Of a stretch of DNA of 6,034 nucleotides, positions 1-5,115 are shown in pieces. Source of the stretch: Alistipes sp. (GTDB lineage Bacteria > Bacteroidota > Bacteroidia > Bacteroidales > Rikenellaceae); NCBI GenBank assembly GCA_029065825.1, contig JAIEHQ010000161.1:1-6034 (forward strand), read 5' to 3'. Within the stretch, counting starts at the first letter, position 1. Every line of letters starts with the position of its first letter. The notes under the pieces are model-generated. The model made no database searches and was not told the origin of the DNA. It was given only the letters and a program-made list of their open reading frames with translations. The position numbers and the translations under genes are program-made.

Positions 1-251
1 GCGACGGCTCCACCGACATCCCCTGCATGCGGCTGGTCAAGAACTACGGCGGCCACTCGATCGCCGTCCACAGCCCCGAGGCCAAGGGCGCGCGCCGCGA
101 CCTGAACGAACTGATCCGCGACAACCGCGTGAACTACGTCTGCCCGGCCGACTACTCCGAAGGCTCGGAGATGGACCGGCTCGTAAAGACCATCATCGAC
201 AAGATCGCCGCCGACTGCCGTCTCGAACAATTCGAAACATCCCGCTCTTAA
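1..251 (+). CDS. HAD-superfamily hydrolase (phosphatase-like), C-terminal fragment
   Basis: This is the 3' end of a gene that starts before the window; 82 codons plus the stop are visible. The reading frame opens on DGSTDIPCM. With the split codon before it, which is probably Gly, this gives GDGSTD, the motif IV of haloacid dehalogenase superfamily phosphatases, whose acidic residues hold the catalytic magnesium. The following LVKNYGGHSIAV and the late segment NYVCPADYSEG are typical of the cap-and-core HAD hydrolases common in Bacteroidota. The nucleophile motif DxD would lie upstream and cannot be seen. HAD enzymes of this type are cytoplasmic phosphatases, but the substrate cannot be deduced here. 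The stop is 15 bases before the next gene, so the two are probably co-transcribed. I am fairly sure of the superfamily and unsure of any subfamily. Confidence 0.8.
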   Translation, partial: DGSTDIPCMRLVKNYGGHSIAVHSPEAKGARRDLNELIRDNRVNYVCPADYSEGSEMDRLVKTIIDKIAADCRLEQFETSRS

Positions 252-266
252 CCCGCCCCGACGACC

Positions 267-956
267 ATGATCCGTCTTCTCCTCTTCGCACTGCTGCTGG
301 CGGGAGCCGCACTTCCGGGCCATGCGCAGCAACCCGCCGCCGAGACTCCCGCCGCACACGGCACGGCGCAGCTTCCCGACAGCCGCCGCACGGCCCGCAT
401 GCCCCGCTACGGACGGCACGAATTCCGCTTTTCGGCCGGAATCGCACCCGCACGAATCGGAAACTACTGGTGGGAAAACGAAAGTTTCGACCTCTCGGTC
501 GGACAGCAGTTCGACCGCACGAAATACTACCGGGGCGACACCCGTTCCACGGGAGCCTACGCCCTCTCCTACGCCTACCGCTTCCGCAGATGGTTCGCCC
601 TCTCGGTCGGCTGCTCCTATTCGGGCGAGCGGTTCGACCGCTACAGCAACCTGACCGGCAGGTCGGTCCGCCGCTACCGGCTCCACCGCTTCTCGCTGAT
701 TCCGGCGGTCCGCTTTACCTGGCTCGACCGCCCCTGGGTGCGGCTCTACTCGTCGGCGGGCATCGGTCTGCAACTGATCGGCGGCGACCGCTCTCTTTGG
801 GGACAAAGCACGGATCAGGCAGCCCTCCACTTCATTCCGCTGGGGCTGGCCGTCGGACGGTCGCTCTTCGGTTTCGCCGAGTTCGGCTACAGCTCGCAGG
901 GCTGCATCGCCTTCGGCATCGGCTATTCGTTCAACGCAAAAAAGAGAGGATCATGA
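267..956 (+). CDS. small outer-membrane beta-barrel protein, function unknown
   Basis: A 229-residue protein begins with a clear type I signal peptide: MIR, a leucine/alanine-rich core, and a likely cut after GHA at residue 20. A polar linker rich in Ala, Pro and Arg follows to about residue 48. The rest alternates polar and aromatic or hydrophobic residues in short stretches (HEFRFSAGIAP, YALSYAYRF, FALSVGCSYS, FSLIPAVRFTW, LYSSAGIGLQL, FIPLGLAVG, FGFAEFGYSS, FGIGYSF). This suggests about eight antiparallel strands of an OMP_b-brl or OmpA/OmpX-like barrel. The final strand ends in aromatic GYSF, with a short basic tail after it. Its stop overlaps the start of the following lipoprotein gene by ATGA, which suggests translational coupling and a shared envelope task. 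The start at 267 is chosen because the signal peptide begins there. The barrel assignment is from pattern, and the cargo or role is unknown. Confidence 0.75.
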   Translation: MIRLLLFALLLAGAALPGHAQQPAAETPAAHGTAQLPDSRRTARMPRYGRHEFRFSAGIAPARIGNYWWENESFDLSVGQQFDRTKYYRGDTRSTGAYALSYAYRFRRWFALSVGCSYSGERFDRYSNLTGRSVRRYRLHRFSLIPAVRFTWLDRPWVRLYSSAGIGLQLIGGDRSLWGQSTDQAALHFIPLGLAVGRSLFGFAEFGYSSQGCIAFGIGYSFNAKKRGS

Positions 957-1699
957 AACGCACCATCCTGCTGCCGCTGCTCCTCGTGTGGGGACTCCTC
1001 CACACTGGCTGCATCGTCGAAGATGCCTACGAGCAGTTCGAGCCGACGCTTCCGGGCTACTTCCTGGCGCAGTGCGCCGCCCCGGCGCTCCGAACCGCGA
1101 TGGACGAGCTGTGGCCCGTGCTCGCCTTCGCACAATATTACGCGACCGACGATCCGGCCGAACGCCGGCGGATCCACGACGAATACTTTTACCGCTCGCG
1201 CATCGCGACGGACGACGGAGCCGTGTGGCGCATCATCGACTGCGAGCGGGAGCTGGTCATCCTCACGGAGGGGCGCAGCCTTCTCGACGAGGGGATCGGC
1301 TGGAGCTACTACTACCTCGGCCGTGACTACGACGAACGGCAGCTCCCCACGCTCACGCACCGCGACGGAGCCTTCGCGCTCGACCTGCACGAACCCTCGA
1401 AGCGGCTGGAGGGGGCTTTTACCCTTACCGCCGTCCCCTTCCGCAACCCGGGGCTGGATCTCTCCGGCATCCGGATCGACTGGTCGGGTTCGGGCACCCT
1501 CCGCGCCGACGACCTGCCCATCGAATTCTCGGCCGAGAGCCCGCTGCGCTACGAATCGACCGTCGGGAGGTTCCTTTCGGGCACACTCCGCCTGACCGTC
1601 CGCCGCGACGGGCAGACCGACACCGCGACGGCCGCATACACCGACGACGGACGGGTCGAAATTACCTTCAACGAATTTACCAAACTCTGGAATATCTGA
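953..1699 (+). CDS. lipoprotein of unknown function paired with the beta-barrel gene
   Basis: This 248-residue protein has a lipoprotein signal peptide: MKRT, a leucine-rich core, then LHTGC, so the lipidated residue would be Cys20. Glu23 and Asp24 follow closely. Acidic residues just after the cysteine are associated with surface display in Bacteroidota, so the cell surface is a possible destination (inference). The mature part starts with a helical, acidic region to about residue 90 (FAQYYATDDPAERRRIHDEY). Beta-rich stretches follow (VWRIIDCERELVIL, LTHRDGAFALDLHE, GIRIDWSGSGTL, TLRLTVRRDG, TDDGRVEITFNEF). I recognise no domain. The frame is open far upstream, but the ATG at 953 is chosen because the signal peptide starts there and it forms an ATGA overlap with the preceding stop. 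rdgB begins 8 bases after its stop. Confidence 0.75.
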   Translation: MKRTILLPLLLVWGLLHTGCIVEDAYEQFEPTLPGYFLAQCAAPALRTAMDELWPVLAFAQYYATDDPAERRRIHDEYFYRSRIATDDGAVWRIIDCERELVILTEGRSLLDEGIGWSYYYLGRDYDERQLPTLTHRDGAFALDLHEPSKRLEGAFTLTAVPFRNPGLDLSGIRIDWSGSGTLRADDLPIEFSAESPLRYESTVGRFLSGTLRLTVRRDGQTDTATAAYTDDGRVEITFNEFTKLWNI

Positions 1700-1707
1700 T
1701 TGCGAAC

Positions 1708-2289
1708 ATGAAAATAGTCTTCGCCACCAACAACGCCCACAAGCTGACCGAGGTGCAGGCCATCCTCGGCCCCGGCTTCGAACTGGTCACGCCCCGCTCG
1801 CTGGGCATCACCGAAGAGATCCCCGAGGAGCGGCCCACCATCGAGGGCAACGCCTCGCAGAAAGCCCATTACCTCCACGACCGCACGGGTCTCGACTGCT
1901 TCGCCGACGACACGGGCCTCGAGGTCGATGCCCTGGACGGCGCTCCGGGCGTGCACTCGGCCCGCTACGCCGGCGACGGCCACGACTTCGAGGCAAACAA
2001 CGCCCTGCTGCTGCGCAACCTCAAGGGGGCAGGCAACCGCCGGGCCCGCTTCCGCACGGTCATCTCGCTGATCCTCGACGGCGAGGAGCACCTCTTCGAA
2101 GGGATCATCGAGGGCCACATCGCCCAGTGCCCCTCCGGCACGGAGGGGTTCGGCTACGACCCGCTCTTCATCCCCGAGGGAAGCGCCAAGACCTTCGCCG
2201 AGATGACCCCCGACGAGAAGAACGCCCTCTCCCATCGCGGACGCGCGGTGCGCAAGTTAGCCGATTTCTTGCATAACCGGAGCAAATAG
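1708..2289 (+). CDS. rdgB: non-canonical purine NTP pyrophosphatase (RdgB/HAM1 family)
   Basis: A complete 193-residue RdgB/HAM1 (ITPase-like) enzyme, of normal family length. It hydrolyses XTP, ITP and dITP to the monophosphate and pyrophosphate in the cytoplasm, keeping deaminated purines out of DNA and RNA. The N-terminus has the substrate loop TNNAHK (residues 7-12). Residues 65-72 read FADDTGLE, with the catalytic and magnesium-binding acidic pair at 67-68. GVHSARYAG (81-89), FGYDPLF (148-154) and SHRGRA (175-180) complete the family signature. Nothing essential is missing. The ATG at 1708 starts the conserved MKIVFATNN. It lies 8 bases after the lipoprotein gene, so it is probably translated from the same message. 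The promoter for folE begins inside its last codons. Confidence 0.96.
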   Translation: MKIVFATNNAHKLTEVQAILGPGFELVTPRSLGITEEIPEERPTIEGNASQKAHYLHDRTGLDCFADDTGLEVDALDGAPGVHSARYAGDGHDFEANNALLLRNLKGAGNRRARFRTVISLILDGEEHLFEGIIEGHIAQCPSGTEGFGYDPLFIPEGSAKTFAEMTPDEKNALSHRGRAVRKLADFLHNRSK

Positions 2290-2299
2290 CCTACCTTTG
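2269..2299 (+). promoter_or_regulatory. Bacteroidota-type promoter for folE
   Basis: TTG at 2269-2271 (the -33 element), then 20 bases, then TACCTTTG at 2292-2299. The -7 box matches the Bacteroidota consensus TAnnTTTG, and the spacing is in the usual 19-21 range. The -7 box lies between the rdgB stop and the folE start. Transcription normally starts about 5-8 bases after this box, at about 2304-2307, while the folE ATG is at 2307. The message would therefore be leaderless or nearly so. Confidence 0.65.
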
Positions 2300-2306
2300 C
2301 CGGACC

Positions 2307-2918
2307 ATGAACGACACCTTACGATACCGAAAAGAGGAGCATTTCTCCCAGGAGAAAATCGCCCGGCTCGGCGAGCACTACCGGGCCATCCTCGAACTGC
2401 TCGGCGAAGATCCCGGGCGCGAAGGACTGATCAAGACCCCCGAACGGGTGGCCAAGGCCATGACGTTCCTCACACGGGGCTACGAGGAGGATCCGCTGGC
2501 GATCATCCGCTCGGCCACCTTCCGCGAGGAGTACAGACAGATGGTGCTCGTCAAGGACATCGAGCTTTACTCGCTCTGCGAGCACCACATGCTCCCTTTC
2601 TACGGAAAGGCCCACGTGGCCTACATCCCCAACGGCTACATCACGGGACTCTCGAAGATCGCCCGCGTGGTGGAGACCTTCGCCCGCCGCCTGCAGGTCC
2701 AGGAGCGGCTGACGGTCCAGATCCGCGACTGCATCCAGGAGGCCCTCAACCCAATGGGCGTGGCCGTGGTCATCGAGGCCAGCCACATGTGCATGCAGAT
2801 GCGCGGCGTGGAGAAGCAGGGTTCGGCCACGACCACCTCGGCCTTCACGGGAGTCTTCCTCTCCCATCCTCCCACGCGCGAGGAGTTCATGACGCTCATC
2901 AGCAACCGATACCGGTAG
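2307..2918 (+). CDS. folE: GTP cyclohydrolase I (type IA)
   Basis: A complete 203-residue FolE. It converts GTP to 7,8-dihydroneopterin triphosphate and formate, the first step of tetrahydrofolate synthesis and, in many bacteria, the entry to queuosine-type 7-deazaguanines. Zinc ligands are visible: Cys91 and His94 in SLCEHHMLPF, and Cys162 in HMCMQMRGV; His93 and His160 are also in place. REGLIKTPERVAKA (38-51), GYITGLSKIARVVE (110-123) and the C-terminal TSAFTGVF are standard family blocks. The first 20 residues (MNDTLRYRKEEHFSQ) are a variable lead. The ATG at 2307 is the first in frame after the rdgB stop, 17 bases away. The gene can be reached by readthrough from the upstream operon and by its own promoter. 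After its stop, a small GTAGC/GCTAC hairpin (2915-2928) lacks a T-run and is not a convincing terminator. Confidence 0.97.
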   Translation: MNDTLRYRKEEHFSQEKIARLGEHYRAILELLGEDPGREGLIKTPERVAKAMTFLTRGYEEDPLAIIRSATFREEYRQMVLVKDIELYSLCEHHMLPFYGKAHVAYIPNGYITGLSKIARVVETFARRLQVQERLTVQIRDCIQEALNPMGVAVVIEASHMCMQMRGVEKQGSATTTSAFTGVFLSHPPTREEFMTLISNRYR

Positions 2919-2990
2919 CGCACGCTACGCACCCGGCAGAAGTCCCACCCAAAACCGTCGCCTATGGATAAATAAAGAATCATCCGACAC

Positions 2991-3050
2991 CGCACTTTTC
3001 CGAACCCCTTCGAAAAAAGGAGGTTCGTACATATAAAAGCGTTATTTTTG
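2991..3050 (+). terminator. possible terminator of the folE operon
   Basis: A 10-bp hairpin with one bulged A (CGAACCCCTT at 3001-3010 with AAGGAGGTTCG at 3017-3027, six-base loop) sits inside a weaker outer pairing: CTTTT at 2995-2999 with AAAAG at 3035-3039. The run TTATTTTTG (3042-3050) follows directly. Read from folE, this could stop transcription. The T-run doubles as the -7 box of the next promoter. The weak outer helix and the seven unpaired bases between the helices keep confidence low. Apart from this and the small hairpin at the folE stop, I see nothing in 2919-2990. Confidence 0.3.
3043..3050 (+). promoter_or_regulatory. promoter -7 box for the structured RNA
   Basis: TATTTTTG matches the Bacteroidota -7 consensus TAnnTTTG. 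Transcription would be expected at about 3054-3057, and the outer helix of the structured RNA begins at 3054. No good TTTG lies about 20 bases upstream; the nearest is a poor TTCG at 3024-3027. The -33 element is therefore weak or absent. The agreement between box and helix start is the main support. Confidence 0.55.
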
Positions 3051-3053
3051 TTC

Positions 3054-3173
3054 CGGTCGCTGAAACTTCCACTTTTACGAGACCCCAAGGAATAAAGTTT
3101 AGCGCTCACGTGTTTCACGTGGGCTTTATTCTGTTATTTGGGGTATGGGTTGTGGAAGGCCCGAGCGACCGAA
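3054..3173 (+). ncRNA. structured RNA, 6S-RNA-like candidate
   Basis: The stretch folds into one long arm from near-perfect complementary blocks, in order: CGGTCGCT 3054-3061 with AGCGACCG 3164-3171; CTTCCAC 3066-3072 with GTGGAAG 3152-3158; ACCCCAA 3082-3088 with TTGGGGT 3138-3144; GAATAAAG 3090-3097 with CTTTATTC 3124-3131; CTCACGTG 3105-3112 with CACGTGGG 3116-3123 (one U-G pair), closed by a UUU loop. Between the second and third helices lies a bubble of 9 bases (3073-3081) facing 7 (3145-3151). A closing stem, central bubble and apical arm starting at a promoter are the general architecture of 6S RNA, which mimics an open promoter and binds RNA polymerase. The Bacteroidota-specific models 6S-Flavo and Bacteroidales-1 are the families to test. 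I do not recognise the primary sequence, so the fold is well supported but the 6S label is a guess. The 3' end is unclear; TTTTT at 3193-3197 is a possible end but lacks an adjacent strong hairpin. Confidence 0.68.
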
Positions 3174-3183
3174 GACGAAGTAA

Positions 3184-3236
3184 TGTCCCACGTTTTTGTA
3201 TGTCATCTCACTTCCACAAAAAACCGTCGCGGGACA
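3184..3236 (+). other. second hairpin in the leader of the PEGA-domain gene
   Basis: TGTCCC (3184-3189) pairs with GGGACA (3231-3236). An A-C mismatch, CG/CG (3191-3192 with 3228-3229), and TTTTTGT (3193-3199) with ACAAAAA (3216-3222) then follow around an internal loop, leaving a 16-base terminal loop. It lies between the structured RNA and the PEGA gene start at 3260. No T-run follows it, so it does not look like a terminator. It may be the 3' domain of the RNA or a leader element of the gene. Confidence 0.4.
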
Positions 3237-3259
3237 CGACACAAACCCATGCAGCAACC

Positions 3260-3949
3260 ATGAAACACGCATTGCTTATCGCGGCATCCGTCGCCTGCCT
3301 CTTTCTGATGTCCGGAACGGCTTCCGCCCAGAAACGAATCGTCATCAACTCCGAACCGGCCAACGCCGAGGTCTTCATCAACGGCCAGCCGACCAACCAG
3401 AGAACCCCTATGTTCATCAAAAGCCCCTCGGGCAAGAGCTTCACGGTATCCTTCCGGAAGCAGGGCTACGAAGAGGGGAAGCTGCTGGTCGTGAAACAGA
3501 AGCAGTTCGACGGCAAGAAAGCCTTCCCGGCCGAACTCTCCTACCGCCTCACGCCGAACGCCTACACGCAGGACCCGACCATTCCCGAGCGCGCCGCCCG
3601 CGAAGCGGTCAGCCGCAACAACCCCGGGGCGACGGCGCTCGAACAGACGATCATCCGCTGGGCGATCGACTCCGACCCACAGGGCGCGCGCGTCTTCTAC
3701 CGGGTAATCTCCAGCATCCCCGCCGTCGTGAAGAACACCAACGAGACCTACCTGATGACCACCCCCTACGAAGAGACCCGCTCGTTCAACATTCTGGGCC
3801 TTACCTACGAGAACTCGCGCGACGTGCAGATCGAGATCAAGGTCTCCAAAAACGGCTACGAGACCCAGGTCAAGCGCTTCAACGTGCGCCAGGCGATCGA
3901 CCAGCAGGAGATCAGCAGCTTCTTCATACTGGTCCCCAAAGAGAATTGA
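3260..3949 (+). CDS. secreted protein with two PEGA-like domains
   Basis: A 229-residue protein with a type I signal peptide (MKHALLIAASVACLFLMS, likely cut after ASA at residue 23). Residues 27-78 fit the PEGA pattern: IVINSEPANAEVFING, then a TP turn, then a lysine-rich hairpin ending in RKQGYEEGKLLVV. A second, diverged copy spans about 133-209: WAIDSDPQGARVFY, TTPYEETRSF, VQIEIKVSKNGYETQVKRFNV. PEGA domains are small surface or periplasmic beta folds of uncertain function, often near the cell wall. Cys13 lies in the hydrophobic core but the residues before it do not make a good lipobox. The frame stays open upstream to 3110, but the ATG at 3260 is chosen because the signal peptide begins there and the upstream part lies in the structured RNA. 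No TAnnTTTG box is seen just before it, so it may be read from 3043. Confidence 0.8.
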   Translation: MKHALLIAASVACLFLMSGTASAQKRIVINSEPANAEVFINGQPTNQRTPMFIKSPSGKSFTVSFRKQGYEEGKLLVVKQKQFDGKKAFPAELSYRLTPNAYTQDPTIPERAAREAVSRNNPGATALEQTIIRWAIDSDPQGARVFYRVISSIPAVVKNTNETYLMTTPYEETRSFNILGLTYENSRDVQIEIKVSKNGYETQVKRFNVRQAIDQQEISSFFILVPKEN

Positions 3950-3986
3950 CACCGCTCCCGAACGGCAGGAACGACCTTTCCGCATG

Positions 3987-4026
3987 AAAAGTCGGGCAGT
4001 TTTCCGGTTGGGAAAACTGCCCGACT
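3987..4026 (-). terminator. intrinsic terminator of the AraC-family gene, between convergent genes
   Basis: A perfect 16-bp stem (3990-4005 with 4011-4026) closes a five-base loop. On the minus strand it is followed by TTTT (3990-3987), the first T being shared with the stem, which gives a standard intrinsic terminator 46 bases after the araC-type stop. On the plus strand no T-run follows, so the end of the PEGA gene transcript may use the hairpin less efficiently. The remaining bases between the two genes show nothing else. Confidence 0.8.
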
Positions 4027-4071
4027 CCATGATGCGCCGCCCCTCCCGAAAAAGAGGATCGCGCCCGGCTC

Positions 4072-4989
4072 CTACCCCTGCGCCGCAGCCAGAGGCTGCG
4101 CCTCCCGGGGCTGCCCGGCCTGCGATGCAGCCGCCGTACGGCGGCGATACCCTGCGGGCGTGAGTCCGTACTCCTTCTTGAAGAGCTTGATGAAATGCGA
4201 ACTGTTGGCGAACATGCACTCGGCTCCGATGTCGTTGATCGAACGGTCGGTCGAAATGAGCAGCAGGCGCGCATGAACCAGCCGCCGCTGCAGAAACCAC
4301 TGGTGGGGAGAGGTGCCGTACAGGCGGCCGAAATCCTTCTTGAAGGAGGTCTGCGAACGGCCGCACATGCGGGCCAGCTCCTCGATCGAAGCACCGCTGA
4401 AGATGTTGCGGCTGACCACCTGGCGCAGTAGGTCCCGCTCCGCGTCGGAGTAGTTGAGCAGCTTGTGCTTCAGGCAGCTGTCGCCGTGCGAAACGATCAG
4501 GTAGAGCAGCTCGGTCATCTTGAGCCGCACGGCGACCGGGTCGTTCAGAAAGCTGCGGTCGGCCAGCCGGTCGTTCAGGTTGCGGAAGTAATCCGCCGTC
4601 GCCCGCCAGAACGGGAGCAGAGCATGGGTATATCGGTTGCACTCGCCGCACGAGTGGTCGTTGCCGACCGCCACATGGTAGTTGAGTCCCAGCAGGAGCA
4701 GCTCCTGCTCCAGCTCGGACGCGGAGTAATAGATCACAATCTGTTCGTAGCCTCCTTCGTCCGAGGCGACATCCTTCACGTAGTGGTCGCCGGTCTCCAG
4801 CAGAAAGAGCTGCCCGGGAGCGATCCTGTAGCACTCGTCGCCGTAATAAACGTACTTCTCGCCCCGCAGCACGCACCCCACCGCACAACGCGACAGCGTG
4901 CAGCTCCTGATCTCGTTGCGGGAATCCGCCGCGTATTTTTCGATCAGCGGCTTTTCGGTATCCTGAAGGTAATAACTGTTTTCGTTCAT
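4072..4989 (-). CDS. AraC-family transcriptional regulator
   Basis: A 305-residue regulator. The C-terminal third carries the two helix-turn-helix motifs of the AraC/XylS DNA-binding domain: SIEELARMCGRSQTSFKKDF (201-220) and INDIGAECMFANSSHFIKLF (251-270), then the family ending KKEYGLTPAGYRR. The first half has a cupin-like beta region (about 35-90, with YRIAPGQLFLLETGDHY) that would sense a ligand. It holds an unusual number of cysteines: 30, 35, 39, 53, 114, 117 and 172, including CGEC at 114-117. The last 22 residues (AAASQAGQ onward) are low-complexity. The start is set at the ATG at 4989; an in-frame TTG at 5043 would add 18 residues but lies on the promoter box. The targets and ligand are unknown. 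The neighbouring membrane-protein gene on the same strand is one candidate, by position only. Confidence 0.92.
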   Translation of the reverse strand: MNENSYYLQDTEKPLIEKYAADSRNEIRSCTLSRCAVGCVLRGEKYVYYGDECYRIAPGQLFLLETGDHYVKDVASDEGGYEQIVIYYSASELEQELLLLGLNYHVAVGNDHSCGECNRYTHALLPFWRATADYFRNLNDRLADRSFLNDPVAVRLKMTELLYLIVSHGDSCLKHKLLNYSDAERDLLRQVVSRNIFSGASIEELARMCGRSQTSFKKDFGRLYGTSPHQWFLQRRLVHARLLLISTDRSINDIGAECMFANSSHFIKLFKKEYGLTPAGYRRRTAAASQAGQPREAQPLAAAQG

Positions 4990-4994
4990 GATCG

Positions 4995-5019
4995 GGTAGT
5001 CGGCCGGGTAGGGACTACC
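4995..5019 (-). other. small hairpin in the 5' leader of the AraC-family gene
   Basis: GGTAGT (4995-5000) and ACTACC (5014-5019) form a six-base inverted repeat with a 13-base loop, ending five bases before the ATG. A helix so close to the start could restrict ribosome access. It is short and may be chance in GC-rich sequence. Confidence 0.25.
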
Positions 5020-5040
5020 GAACGGCCGTTTGGTTCCGAA

Positions 5041-5072
5041 CAAATATACAATTCAGAATTTGATTGCACAAA
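5041..5072 (-). promoter_or_regulatory. Bacteroidota-type promoter of the AraC-family gene
   Basis: Read on the minus strand: TTTG at 5072-5069, exactly 20 bases, then TATATTTG at 5048-5041, a full match to TTTG-N19-21-TAnnTTTG. Transcription would begin near 5034-5036, giving a leader of about 45 bases to the ATG at 4989. The -33 TTTG is itself the end of a second TATATTTG box (5076-5069). The stretch is AT-rich against GC-rich genes on both sides. Confidence 0.8.
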
Positions 5073-5115
5073 TATAATCTTCCGAAAAAGAGAGGAGGGG
5101 AAAGGTGCTTAAAAT

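Noticed and set aside
470..952. In-frame upstream extension of the lipoprotein gene
   Set aside because: It is an open frame in GC-rich sequence across the beta-barrel gene, with arginine/proline-rich shadow composition. The lipoprotein signal peptide starts at 953.
1549..2235. Minus-strand open frame opposite rdgB
   Set aside because: It is the antisense shadow of a gene with all RdgB motifs intact.
2915..2928. GTAGC/GCTAC hairpin at the folE stop as a terminator
   Set aside because: It is only five or six pairs with a tiny loop and no T-run.
3110..3259. In-frame upstream extension of the PEGA-domain protein
   Set aside because: It crosses the structured RNA and would bury the signal peptide 50 residues inside the protein.
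3249..3263. Four-codon open frame overlapping the PEGA start
   Set aside because: It is too short to support; such overlaps arise by chance.
3203..4888. Long minus-strand open frame of 561 codons
   Set aside because: It lies in a different frame over the real AraC gene and antisense to the PEGA gene. Its residues are arginine- and glycine-rich with no family signature.
4990..5043. TTG start adding 18 residues to the AraC-family regulator
   Set aside because: The TTG lies on the -7 promoter box, so it would be outside the predicted transcript. ATG 4989 is a normal start.
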